A stretch of DNA of 64,000 bases, taken from Gyrodactylus bullatarudis. Taxonomy: Eukaryota > Platyhelminthes > Monogenea > Gyrodactylidea > Gyrodactylidae. The DNA lies in assembly GCA_012064415.1 (NCBI GenBank), contig SSNU01000311.1, forward strand, positions 1-64,000. Reading direction: 5' to 3'. Numbering within the stretch: position 1 is the stretch's first letter; each line of letters opens with the position of its first letter. Made by a program: the position numbers and the translations under genes. Shown here piece by piece: positions 52,465-64,000 of this stretch. Below the pieces are notes generated by a model. The model saw nothing but the letters and a program-made list of their open reading frames with translations. It did not search any database and was not told where the DNA came from.

Positions 52465-53118
52465 TTATTTAATATTAAGTTTTTCACCCAGCGATTTAAT
52501 GAATTCGTTACTCGAATATTTTTTAATTAATAAAGAGTAGTATTCATGATTGAAATCTTTTGAGTCCAACATAAGACAAGATAATTCGAAATACTTAGAA
52601 GAACTTAGTAATAAGAGCACTTCTACTGCTTGAAAATCAGATAAACATTCAATACTCGCAAGCAGTTCAGGTAGGAAATTGTATGTAAACTCAGTTTCGA
52701 ATAGTTTACATATCAACGAATTATCTTGTAGAATCAAATGATTAGCCCTTTCTTTATTGTTCATTTGTGACCATAAATCAAAGAACTGTTGAGTTGAAGA
52801 GCACTTTTGAGCTGTCACATGTTTCTTTTTTACCGAGTTTTGTATTTCGGAATGTCTTAAATATCCAGAAATCATTCCGGATCCAGTGCTAATGAAGTTC
52901 TCAGGTTTAATGTCAATGAAAATTCCATTTTTCAATGATTTTAAATGACACCCGTCCACAATATTCTTAAATTTTTCGTAATTTTCCACCTTCTGTTCAA
53001 CGGCTCTAAACTTGGCATCATTTTCTAACCAATATCTAGCCTCTTTATTGTAGGATCTTTCAATTTGACCTTCTAAAGAATCCAAGTTAATTCCTAGTTT
53101 ATCAGTAAACATGAGCAC
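52465..53118 (-). CDS. CCDC103: CCDC103/DNAAF19-like dynein-arm assembly factor
   Basis: Single exon of 217 aa (human CCDC103 is 242). The N-terminal coiled coil contains DAKFRAVEQKVENYEKFKNI followed by GCHLKSL, nearly the human [27 protein letters not shown]. The C-terminal half fits the RPAP3_C/Monad-binding domain, including FFDLWSQM, ICKLFETEFTYNFLPELLASI and LLLLSSSKYFELSCLML. By family it is needed for outer dynein arm attachment, so it marks an organism with motile axonemes. It converges on NUDT9 (about 130 bp) and is head to head with PSMB1 (214 bp between starts). Confidence 0.8.
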   Translation of the reverse strand: MLMFTDKLGINLDSLEGQIERSYNKEARYWLENDAKFRAVEQKVENYEKFKNIVDGCHLKSLKNGIFIDIKPENFISTGSGMISGYLRHSEIQNSVKKKHVTAQKCSSTQQFFDLWSQMNNKERANHLILQDNSLICKLFETEFTYNFLPELLASIECLSDFQAVEVLLLLSSSKYFELSCLMLDSKDFNHEYYSLLIKKYSSNEFIKSLGEKLNIK

Positions 53119-53331
53119 TATAATATACTGAGTATATTGCTAGGAATTCAGGAAAATCTCTGGAGTAAATAGCTCGGATCGCTTTCTAGAAGATTCTAAG
53201 TAGAAAGTTTCTGAATTTTGAATTTTCTTAAACTGAAACTAACGAAACTTTAAAAGTTAAAATTTTAATTTTTCCAATATGTATGTTTGTTTTAGTTAGA
53301 CGGCTTAAACGAATTAACTATCTTAATAATA

Positions 53332-54070
53332 ATGTCATTCAATCCCTATCAAATGAATGGAGGGTAAGAATTAATCTTATTAGTTTTCCTAGTTCCATTG
53401 TCGGAATTTCCGGAAACGATTTCTCAATCATTGCTTCTGATACACGTCTGTGTCAACAGGATTCTTATCTCATACATTCAAGAACCAATCCTCACGTCCA
53501 TAAAATGTATGTTAATCGAATTAGATGAATCAATATAATTTTAATTTATTTTTTAACATAATATTAAGGTCTGATAAATTATTCCTCGGAGCTGTTGGCT
53601 TTAATGGTGACGTTTTAACTCTGGTTAAAATGCTGAAGAATCATGTTCGTACTTATAATTACAAATTTCAAAAGAACATGTCTGCTAATGCATTCGCTGC
53701 AATGCTCTCTGTTACGCTTTATAGTCGTCGTTTCTTCCCCCTATATGTCCAAAATATTCTTGCTGGAGTTGACGAAGAAGGCAAAGGTGTCGTCTACAGC
53801 TATGATCCGGTAGGATCTTATGAAAAGTATCAATATCGCGCGGCCGGTAGTTCAGGTGCGATTCTTCAACCCTTCTTAGATAATAGAATCGGTGGTAAAA
53901 ATCTAAAAAATGGTGTACCTGATCTCACCGCTGAAGAAGGTCTTCAAATTGTTAAGGATGTTTTTATCAGTGCTGCTGAAAGAGATATTCACTGTGGAGA
54001 TAATGTTGTCATCAAAGTTATTAAAAAAGATGGAGTCAAGGAATTCGTTTTCCCTCTTCGCCGCGATTGA
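53332..54070 (+). CDS. PSMB1: 20S proteasome subunit beta type-1 (beta 6)
   Basis: Three exons (53332-53363, 53393-53506, 53569-54070) give 215 aa. Exon 1 encodes only MSFNPYQMNG plus part of a Gly. The 29-nt intron joins it to SIVGISGNDFSIIASDTRL, reproducing human [23 protein letters not shown]. A longer frame from 53283 that runs through this intron is in the wrong frame for the N-terminus. Later blocks are AMLSVTLYSRRFFP, DEEGKGVVYSYDPVGSYE, GSSGAILQPFLDN and VKDVFISAAERD. As usual for beta 6, no catalytic N-terminal Thr is exposed. Relative to human (241 aa) the propeptide is very short. Confidence 0.96.
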
Positions 54071-54239
54071 TTATATTTCTCCAAATTTATATTGATATCC
54101 ACTCAATAAAAAATTTATTACTTATATCTCTTGTCTATCTCTTTTCAGATAAAAAATCTGTTAAATATACAATTTATAGAATGAAATAATGAACCCAGTT
54201 ATCACTAAGTTTTTACAGTTGCTTTAGAAAATAATTTAT

Positions 54240-56812
54240 TTAAAATTCAATCTCCTTTGCGACATATGCCCCGTTAGCGCCCATAGGTGTGAATTTTTTG
54301 TAAAACTTTCTTCTTAAACTTCCTAATTGAAATTCATCCGGTCGTTTAGACTCATCAACTGTAATATTTATTTTACGATTTGTCTGCCAATATGCATTAA
54401 ATTTATCATTCCAACGTTCCAAAAGAAAAGAAAAAGGTAAATTTTTACCTCCAAAGTCCTCTGGCATGAGATCTATCAAGTCTGGCTCGTTTTTGAAAGC
54501 TTCAGATATTGACTTTTTTACTTTGAAAATCTGAATCATAGAAAATATAATTTAACTCTGAATTTGTCTCTAGAGTCATGACTCATGAGTCTGAAATTTT
54601 AACAAAAGACTGAAAAACTAGATTTTATCGAATTAAAATCAACTTTTTTCAAAAGTTTCTTCTATTGATAATAAGTACTACAAGATGTATTACATAGTCA
54701 AGTACCTGCTTATCTAATGGTCTTAATATTCTTATTGGCTCAGATTCTTTCTGATGACTTACCTAAATTAATCGGAGTTCTCGTAACTTACTTGAAAAAT
54801 ATTTTTATTTATTTTTAAAGTACATGAAATAGGAATTTTTTATTTTCTTACCATATAATCAGATCAGTTATCCCCTATTTCGTCATAACAAACAAAAAAT
54901 TATTGATATTATCTTTAATGCCAATTTCTAAAGCCATCATTCTCTCAAAATGATCTCAAGTTGAGATTTTCAACCCATTATTATTAAATTGGATCTTTCA
55001 AGGAACTAAATAATTGTTCTAAACTCACAAGTACAGTCAGTTGCAAAACTCTTGTTCATGAAAATGACATAAAATTTTCGATATATTTTTAGTCTATTCA
55101 TGTTCTATTCCTACTAAAATACATTAAATAACTTGTAAAGCTTAAAGAGATTAACGAAAAGTGGTGGTTGACTGATGCACTTGAACAGATTTTACGGGAA
55201 ACTCTGTATCTTGCATCATAAACATGACTAATAAAAAGTTCTTGGAATCAAAATAAAGTATTCTAGACTCTAGAATTTCTAGAGTCTAGTTTTAATACTG
55301 ATTTCTTCAAGACAATTTGAGATTTGAATTATTATCGTAGGTCACAACACGACCCAGACACCTTTTGATATTTATTTTGACTCACGCGTTTTTCCATTTT
55401 ATTTGACAAGTAACTCTCGATAAATGGAAAGGAAACCAGAGTTAATTTCTTATTCATGAGAATAATCTTTTTTATCCTCAGTGGCATGCAATTCTACGTT
55501 TTAATAATAGAAATAAGAGTTGAAAGAATAGTGAAGAATAGAAAAACATACATGGAAATATTCGAGAAGATCTGTGAATAATTTTCTGTTAGTCAATAAT
55601 GAATTTAAGGCGACTTCTGAACCATCAAGATCAATAAAGAGTTTAACCCCAGATATTTGCACTTCCTCTTGCCAGTAAAACTTTTCCACTGTCATTATGA
55701 GATACTTTACCAACAACTCAATCGACAATTCGTTTGAATTCCAAATATCAGAGGCTATTTTTGAAATAAATTTGATAAATTTATTTGGCAAAAAGGGTTA
55801 CTTTTGAAACTTTGATATAATTGAGATTTTTAGAGGAACTAAACCTATTGAATTAGATTTATTTACATGAATTTTTATTTATTTTTGCCAATACTGAAAA
55901 TTTGAAAAGAAATATTTAATAAAAATAGCTAAAAATTAAAGTTTAAACAACAAATACATATTTGTGTTTACAAGAATTGAACATTGAGAGAAATGATCAA
56001 GAAACCTGTTTTTTAAACCTCTTATTTAAACTTACATAAATCTTTCTTTGTAGCCCCTCCCATGCAGCGTATATTCCTTAGAAAGTCAAATTTTCCTTGA
56101 CTTGAATTAGTCGTAGTATCAGTGCTGTTAGAGTTTGTAATTGTGCTATCCGATTGAGATTTACCACTGCTCCTCAAATCATACTCAGACGTTAGAGGCG
56201 ATTGTTTCGTGGAGTTTTCTAAATTACCCCAAATAGTTAGGAGATGAGCAAACTTACTAAATTTACAAAAGATGAATAATTGGCCAGTTTTACTGAATCC
56301 CAGGGGCAGAATGAAGCTAATATATATTTTTTTTTTCTAAGCAACTTTAATAGAGAGTATGTTCAAAAAAGCTTACCCGAAATTTTGGAAATATTCCAAT
56401 TCTGGACCTTGGACAATTCTGTCATCAAACCATTCAGGTCTTCCATTTTTCCTTGACGAACAGAATGTACAGAATCTATCGAGACGAATTTGTGCCTTGT
56501 ATTGTTCATACTTGGTGAAGCGTAGGAAGGCAAGCAAAAACTCTTTGACTACAGACAAAAGAAAGATGATTAATTGCAGGTTTTTTTGAATCATAGATTA
56601 TCCAAAAGATTTACGTTTTTAAGCAACTCACCATTTGGACATACAATGTGTGGGAGATAATTGAGCCATTTGATGAAACATTCAACCTCTTGTTCAGAGT
56701 TTTCCTCTTTACCATCAAATTCTTCATGAGCTACCCTTTTCAAGGCCAGTTTATCAACTGACCAAATTTTGCTACCCATGTAGCGTATATTATTTGAGCT
56801 TGTATGCGACAT
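54240..56812 (-). CDS. CRAL-TRIO domain lipid-binding protein (clavesin/alpha-TTP-like)
   Basis: Six exons (56812-56632, 56548-56377, 56256-56036, 55754-55552, 54762-54706, 54530-54240) sum to 374 aa in one frame. The N-terminal CRAL-TRIO-N part includes KEFLLAFLRFTKYEQYKAQI and PEWFDD. A Ser/Thr/Asn-rich linker follows, then RNIRCMGGATKKDL. The lipid-binding core shows VEKFYWQEEVQISGVKLFID and then DLDGSEVA, corresponding to the family pattern of a hydrophobic strand ending D-x-x-G. The end is KNEPDLIDLMPEDFGGKNLP (family PEILPxEYGG). The 19-codon exon at 54762-54706 is the weakest, and the central part of the fold seems shortened. Likely carries a hydrophobic ligand or phosphoinositide. PSMB1 converges on it. 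Confidence 0.68.
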
Positions 56813-59800
56813 AACTTGATGATCAGTTCAGACTCAAGCAGGATAACATTATCAATGTGTACAGAGAATGAATGAATTAGTGGTAATGAAGGTAAAAAGA
56901 AAATTTCTATATATAATTTTTTCTGAAATTATTCAATCGTCATTTAGTATGTAATTTCTTCTCTACACAAAAGAATTCATTAATATTTTTCAGTGAGATT
57001 AATATACACAGCACTTGTTCAAGCAGTGTCTCCTTTCTATAAGGTGGTATATACCCTGGTGATATATATATTTTCATACATATTACTAGTGTATTGTATT
57101 GTAAAAACGAAACGATTATCAAATGAGAGAGACCCCTCTTAATTCTTGAATAGAGCCATGGATTGTTGCTATTCTATATTGTTGCGTATTATTATTATTG
57201 TTATTACAGTATTATAATATAATCCAGCATATCTTGTAATTTGTATTTTCATAAACTTGAAAGAACTAACAATTATGGAGTGAGCTAAATAAGAAAAACA
57301 TTTCAGCTGATAATTCTTTTGAACACCTGAAAAAAATCTCTTTGAGCAATTTATTAGTACATGATTTTAGAATATGCAGCTAAACTTTTAATAATAGTAA
57401 AGTCTGACATAATAATAAATATTGTTGATTTTTAGTTCAAAAAAAGTCCAAATACTCGGGGTAGAAAAAGAAGAGAATGATTCTCAGAGAATCATAAATC
57501 TTAATCTCAATTTTTATATAGTTACTTATAAGTATATTGACAAAACAATTATTAAAATTGTAAAGTAGGACCCCTGGCCAGAACAGTACTTGGACATACC
57601 AGAAATTTTTCTGAATAACCTAATAGTTTAAACCTGCCACTTGAATAATATGTGAATTTGTAGTGATAAAGCAAGAGGATATTAGATTTGATAAATGGGC
57701 TATCAGCATTAGCACAAAACAGCCATAAATAAACATTCAGTAGTTGTTTACCAAGCAATGATAAATGTCTTAGTGATAATACCAAACGAAAATATATCGA
57801 AATGAATAAGGTTACTGAGGTCTCTATTTTGTTCTGTAAAATTATAATTTCTAGATAAAATTAATGGCTTATATCTACAAAGAAATTCGTTTGGCAATTT
57901 CTGCTCACAGAAAATTTCACTAATCCTAATTCAAAAAATTTCTTTGAGAAAATCCAATTTTTAATGGGACAAATAACGAGGCCTGATTTATGCTCACATA
58001 AGATTGTAAGCTTTTCCCTTTGCTCAAAATGACTCAAAGTCTAAATTCAGAGATAAAACGAGATAAAATTAGATTTAGGAAAAAGCAACCATCGAAAATT
58101 TCAAAAAATCCATTTAATTTTTTCTCGAAACCTGAAAATGACATTTTGAAGAATGGGAAAAATTCCTTTGACTGTCAGAGAATTTAACTTGTAATTTATA
58201 TTTTATAATGAAAAAGGAGAGGAGTAAACGTTTAGAAGCAAGATTTCATTTGCATGTAGGAACACATGAAAGAGGCATGCAATCTGATAGCAGGATAAAA
58301 CAGATGATAAACGACAAGTGTCGGTAGATTCAAGAGAGTGATCAAAGGGCTTACCTTGATGAATTTATACATTTACTGGACAAGATGAATGGAGTTCCTT
58401 ACCTCAGTTGTTGTTGTTGTTGAACAGAAATGATTAGAAAAATACAAACGGGGCAGTAAATCAAAGAATGTTCACTTTTAAAATTATTCATACGTGTTCT
58501 GTTTGATTTATATAAAAATTCACGTTGCACTTGGATTAAGTTTTGTGTATTTTCTCTCTCCAGAGCATTGAAAAGGGATGAATAATCTGTTTATTCAGTC
58601 ATGATTTGCAAATTAATCTTTGAGCATGCATTCTCAGATAAATGAGCACAAACAGAATGAATTATCATGACTCAAAAAATAAACAAGTGAACTCTATTAA
58701 AGTTAGATCCCTCATTTGGTAAATAAAATTAAATTATATTCTCTATTTACTTAGTAGAATTAATAAAAAATTGAGGCAAAACTTTCAATCAGGATGAAGA
58801 ACAAAACCTGGCCATTCTCAAATGGAATGTAAAACGATCTTGGTAAATGCGTAAATCAATTGAGAGAACTCGTATATGCAAATACATTACAGTGTCTGTA
58901 GCTGAATACTGAATACATCTGGACAACTAATTTCATTATTCTTTGTAAATGTAGTGAAATATACAGAAAAAAATAACGAAGGAAATATTTTCAAATTCGT
59001 CTGTGCCTCTCATACGCAACAATACAGGGAGATGTTGTGTACGCATATGTCAGAGTGTGGTTTGAGGGAGAAAATAAACTTTTTTTTGACATATAATGCC
59101 AAATTATTCAAATTTTTTCTTGTCTTGCTTCATTTATGCATCTTTCGATGGCGTGTCCCATTTCTGGCTCTAATGAGAGTACATAATACGCACTGTATTA
59201 AAGTTATGGCAGACATTGTTTTTTTTCATGAGAGAAGTAATAAATAGTCAGTTTGAATAGTCAGAGATTTACATACATACCAATTTATTCATAACAAAAC
59301 AAAAAGGTGAATAAAAGATACTCTGGGAGTTTATATCTATTATTGCAAGAAGTTATATATTTACTCAACTCGTAAAGAAGAAACGATTCATTAATTTTCT
59401 TGGTATTCATTAAGTATTCTTTTTCACTATTTGGGATAGTGAGTCTAAACAACCCTGAAGTTGATTTGAGCTCAAAAAACTCACTTTAAAGAAATCCTTT
59501 TTGAATTCATTCAATACTTTATTATTATGGCTAACGTCGTGCAGATATATTAAAGCATAAGCTTGTCAGATGATTAAATATGCACCACACAGAGTTTAAC
59601 TCCAGACTAATTATTTTGGATATAAAATGAAGATCATAATAGAATTAGTGGAGTTATTAGAATAAAGTCTATGTCTAATTGTCTAACTAAAATAAAGATT
59701 ATCAACAATACAATACTTTATGAATTAAAACATTAAACGAAGTATAAGTATATGGCCAGAGGTAAACTTTAGTTTAAAAAATATTCAACTCCGCCCAAAA

Positions 59801-60754
59801 TAAAATTTTTATTATTCTTGACTCCTGTGGAAGGAGGATTTATCTTGTATATTCCTCAACCACATTCACACTAAAGATGATTAGAAGATGGAAAATATGT
59901 GAGAAAAATGTATAAATTGAGTATGGAGGAAGAACACCTTTGCCTAACACGTCCAATTGGAGCCGTAAGTATTTTCTCTGACCTTTGAGATATGAGACAT
60001 GATGTTAGAATAAACAGAATGTACATTGTACAATAAATTACTACAATTCAAATATCCTGGGAAAAGAACCACATCAATCTTGTACGTTTAGTCATGGAAA
60101 GATTTTATGAGCCATACGAGATGAGTTATCAACAAGAATTTGTTTTATTACCACTGTACTACACTTTTGTAAAGATACATTCTTGCCTCATTATCTTATA
60201 CTACATAAATCCTTTTCCCTGTATTTATAAGAAATTATTCTACAAATTGTATATACTAATATTCGTTCATTCTTATTTGTAATATTTATTACCAGTAAAA
60301 GAATATATCTATAATCTGTGTAATATTCATTGTAAATTATAAAGTTTACGTGAAATAAGAGAGAAAAACTCACAATAAACCTCTCAAGTAAGGAGTTGAT
60401 GGAATTGAAACAAACTCTTTGATTACCTGAAATAAAATTGTATAGTAATATTACAGTTATGAATGAATTTTTCAAAATATAACTCACAAAACTTGTTCGT
60501 TTTCCTTCAGTTGGAAACCATCAAATTCTTAGTTTCAGACTCGATAAAAAAATCTGAGCAAAAGCAATGGTAATGATGGAAGAAAAAAAAGAATTTATTC
60601 AATATTAAACACTAGGTACATAATAATAAAACAATATATATGTTAAGTGATAATAATTAAACATAAATAAATACTCCTATAGATAGTAATAATCGAATAG
60701 TTTATTTCATTTTTACAAATACTGAAAGACTTGTGTTAGCATAAGAAATTATTC
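56813..60754. other. Gene-poor 3.9 kb region
   Basis: No gene recognised on either strand. Contains short ATT and GTT trinucleotide runs (about 57187-57205 and 58411-58420) and a GTACATTGTAC palindrome. Frames of up to 98 codons (for example 58954-59247) lack features of known families. Confidence 0.5.
60021..60031. repeat. GTACAWTGTAC palindrome 4
   Basis: GTACATTGTAC, extended by flanks to the 13-bp palindrome TGTACATTGTACA. Confidence 0.6.
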
Positions 60755-63700
60755 TCAATCTTGTACATGTTCGTATAAAAGGCTACTCTGTTCTTCCTCA
60801 TAGTAAGTAGTGTTTTGTGGAAGTCTTGAAGAGAGTTGGATATCATCTTGTGGTTTAACTATATAGCCCTGCTGATGACTTGATCGATAAAGGGGATTTG
60901 GTACCTGTGGTAGATTACCCTTGGTACTCTTTCTCCGAGCAGTTGTCTTGCAATCGTTATTGTAAAAATTTATAGGAAGCGTGGCATTCATATTGTTGAC
61001 AAGTAACATTTGATTATGTTGCTGAGCCTGGAGCAGTTTCTGTTGGCAATTATACTGCATAGTTAGATGGTTTTGTTGAATTTGATTCAACATTTGCATA
61101 TATGGAGGACTTAGATTTGGTATCGGAATCTAAATAAATTAAAATACTTGAGTAATTACAAATTGTATCAAATTAGCCATAATACAAAAATTGATGTAAT
61201 TAATTATTTAGCCACAAGAAAGTAGCATTTGAGAATTATGAAGCTAGATCAACTCACCATTTGAGGCTGTTGATAACTGGGAAGAGCAGATAGATTTGAT
61301 GACTGGTTAATCAAGTTATTCTCTGATACAACAGAATATTCTGGCTCTTGACTGCTATTCAGATTGTTATCTGAGGATGTAGAAATGGTTTCATTAACCG
61401 GATAAAAGTTCTGCATATTGTTGTGTTTATCATGTAATAGAGTTTGATGGCTGATGTATTGCTTGTAGAGATGATTATTTGGATCATTGGGTTCCAGATT
61501 TGATTCATTTTGCATGCAAACTGATAGAGTCTTTTGCAAGTCCATTTGGACTTGACCATTAAGCAGGTTCTGATCATATTTTCTTTTTGAAAATTTCGTA
61601 CTTTTTCTTGTCCTTAGGCAGGTTTTTGAATAAAAGCACAAAATGACTAGACAGAGGCAAAGCAAAATTGAGATTCCAAATGGAAGACCCATGTAGAGTT
61701 TTTTGAGTAAACTTAGATCTGAAAAATAATTAGTTATTGTTAAAAATTAAAATTGTATCAATCAAAATTACCTTCCACAATGCATTCATATTGACCCCAT
61801 TTGGTGAGGTTAACTCCAACCTCCTGACATAGAAGACCTGTCGGACAAACCTTGACTCCTCTCGCTGTGCACGAATAAGCCTTACAGCCTGCTAAAAAGT
61901 TGTCCTTTTGCACACTCAAAAGTTCAACATAATAATTCTGACCATAAATGAATCTTGATTGAGAGTTTGCCGAGATATCGGAGAATGGTTGAATTGGATT
62001 CCCCAAAAATGATAGATCACTGAAGCAAATAGTTTGTTCAATACTGTATTGGCTTCCTAGATGGAGTTCTGGTTGAAAGACATTGCTTTTTCGTTTTTCC
62101 TGAATTAATTCTGGTAACGATGATGAGTGATGGAGGACTTTTACTTTTTTAGAATCTAAGAAAACATTTTGGGACTCAAAGGAAAAATGATCAACGTTTA
62201 ATTCATAGATGAGATCTGATACAATTTTAAGGTTTTGGACTGTGAAAGTAGAATTCCTTTGATCTGTTGCAATCATGAAAAATAGCTGGTAGTTTTTGAC
62301 CTGAAAATAGGTTTAAAAATTAACAAATTTGAATACGTTGAAGGTTATTTTTTGAAATTTTTTCAATTGATACTACATGTATTGTTGAGAATGACTTTCG
62401 AAATGAAAAATCTATTGCAACCCTGATAAAAAAATTTACATTTTTATTAGGTTCGACTTTTTCTCAGCAAATAGCTATTAATTTTACCTTGTTAGGAAAA
62501 TAATTATTTCAGAAAAAAACTCTGAATGTGAGTGATTTTATGAAAAATCCAAGTTTACTCACATAAATTCGAAGCGTCTCATATGGTTTCAATCTCATCT
62601 CAACAATAAACAAGTCTCTTTGGTTTAGTTTGAAGCGCAAGCCAAACAGTCGGTTACTTTCAGTACTTTTATCCAGAGAATGGTGTCGGATTCTTATGGA
62701 TTCTCGTCCGGTTAATCTGAAAGAGCTTTGTTTTCTCTGACATTTGTTGAGAATTGGATTATAAATCTCTCCTGCGTCACATTGGCAAACAAGAGTACTC
62801 CAGTTTTCTTGACAGTTATCCAATTTGGCAAAGTGTTCAGCTCTCGGATTGACACATGCTCCTTTGAGAATGTCAAAGTTTCTAAGGAAGGAAATATGAA
62901 TGAAATTTCGGCAATTAGTTTCACTTTGTTTATTAAACATACTTTATCTCTTTAAATGATGAGTCAGATGGCCAAACAATGTCAGTGATGCATCCAATGA
63001 AGGAATTTTCATAGTCACCGAATCTCAAGTTTAGCTCAGATCTTAATTTAGAAGATTTGCTTAGCTTCAAGTACTCTTTCTGACCCTTCTCAACATTCGT
63101 AATTGCAATCAAGGTGTCTTTTCCATCTGAAAATGTCAAGCTAATCGAATATTCCCTGAGGGGAATCAGTTTGGAGAAGCTGATAATTTCATGATCCTCG
63201 TTGAAGAAGTAGAGGATATCCTCGGTAGTGGACCTTTTTATTTTTATAAGACCATCAATTTCAAGAATAACATCGAAATTGTTTTGTATCTTGAGGACAT
63301 TCGATGCCAGAATAAAAGAGAATGTAATGCCAATACTATTCATGTTGGCGTTGAACCATCTATAAGAAATAAAGGATCTCTTGTGTGCGTTCAGGGAAAA
63401 AAGAGGGGATTTTTCACATCTATTCCCGTAGAAACCCAAACGACAGTGACAGATGGGTCTATGATATAGTGTCATTTGGCATCGTAGAGTATTTTCTTGA
63501 AAACAATATCCCGAGCAGTTGTTTACAGCTTGAATTTGATTCACTTTTCTCAGTTGAATAGATTTCTGATAGACCTGGTTCTGAAGAAGGTAAATGACAT
63601 CATAAGGGCGATCGAGGTCAACATCTTCTCCAGTCAAATGGAAATTCAAGCAGTTTTCTTTGATTAAAATTCTATTTTCCTGATTTAGATCAAGGCATGA

Positions 63701-64000
63701 ACCTCTCTCAGAGTAGCCAAGGAATTTTTTATCAGCTACTGTAATGAGTTTACCATCATCTTTAAGAATGATTTCAATAGGATCAAATAAGCTACTAGTT
63801 TCTCCACTAACAAGCAAATTTGACTTTTTGTCATAGCCCAAAAGATTTCTATTATTGATGTCATTCAATTGCCTCTTGCCTAAATTAGCCATGGGCGAAT
63901 GAGACTGGACATAAGAGGACAAAAAGAGTTTGATAATCTTCTTTGGCTTATTTGAATCTGAACTCCTGTAGACACGGTTATGGAAATTGGTGAAATTTTT
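60755..64000 (-). CDS. Type I membrane protein with EGF-like and laminin-G modules (cadherin/Fat- or neurexin-like), 5' part outside window
   Basis: The open frame enters from the right edge. In order there is an unrecognised globular segment, then an EGF-like module (CSGYCFQENTLRC, ICHCRLGFYGNRCE), then a laminin-G-like domain closing with FIGCITDIVW. A second Cys-containing EGF-like stretch follows (ENWSTLVCQCDAGEIYN), then a second LamG-like region across 62.7-61.8 kb with CKAYSC and LLCQEVGV. One transmembrane helix is at 61690-61630 (GISILLCLCLVILCFY) with a basic stop-transfer. The cytoplasmic tail of about 260 residues is Gln/Asn/Ser rich and ends EEEQSSLLYEHVQD. EGF-LamG-TM order fits Fat-type or invertebrate classical cadherins; the cadherin repeats would lie outside. 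Neurexin or Crumbs are alternatives. Confidence 0.72.

Noticed and set aside
53283..53528. 81-codon frame at the PSMB1 5' end
   Set aside because: Only its second half is the proteasome frame; its beginning reads out of frame, and the 29-nt intron model fits the family better.
58954..59247. 97-codon plus-strand frame
   Set aside because: No family features, no plausible neighbours or splice sites; a frame of this length occurs by chance in several kb.

Overview
The window is metazoan nuclear DNA. It is AT-rich, its genes are split by spliceosomal GT...AG introns, and its protein set (RpL8, atypical PKC, symplekin, BLM, RER1, FAM98, TTC4, UBR7, eIF3j, NUDT9, PSMB1) is that of an animal. Most introns are only 22-30 nt long. 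In six genes the hand-spliced exon lengths sum to a multiple of three and restore conserved family motifs, so these tiny introns are well supported. CCDC103 and TMEM216 homologues suggest an animal with motile cilia or flagella. Very small introns, AT-richness, a gene every ~3-4 kb and cilia fit a miniaturised spiralian such as an orthonectid or dicyemid. That placement is inference; a phylogeny would decide it.

Layout. 0-6 kb: tail of an unidentified gene (+), RpL8 (-), aPKC (+), a TMEM256/DUF423-like membrane protein (-), and a divergent rhodopsin-like GPCR (+). 6-11 kb: symplekin (-). 11.3-11.9 kb: an orphan ORF (-). 12.3-29.7 kb: one giant MTCL/SOGA-family microtubule coiled-coil gene (+), about 20 exons coding 1993 aa, with large repeat-bearing introns. 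30-34 kb: BLM helicase (-). 35-36.2 kb: TMEM216-like (-) and RER1 (+), head to head. 36.4-37.6 kb: an acidic disordered protein (-). 38.3-40.9 kb: FAM98 (+) and TTC4 (-), convergent. 42-43 kb: UBR7 (-). 43.4-48.5 kb: gene-poor, with two decayed LINE reverse-transcriptase tails (-). 50.5-56.8 kb: a tight block of eIF3j (-), NUDT9 (+), CCDC103 (-), PSMB1 (+) and a CRAL-TRIO protein (-). 57-60.7 kb: gene-poor. 60.7-64 kb: the C-terminal part of a type I membrane protein with EGF and laminin-G modules (-), cut by the window edge.

The genes are mostly unrelated housekeeping and developmental functions rather than one pathway; neighbours are often head-to-head or convergent with 70-220 bp between them. 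Thematic links are cilia and microtubules (MTCL, CCDC103, TMEM216) and polarity/adhesion (aPKC and the EGF/LamG receptor). I see no CRISPR array, tRNA, rRNA or viral genome. The signals most worth a second look are the 22-30 nt introns, a recurrent 11-bp palindrome GTACAWTGTAC found four times in non-coding DNA, the predicted metal-binding motif at the MTCL N-terminus, and several lineage-specific orphan ORFs.
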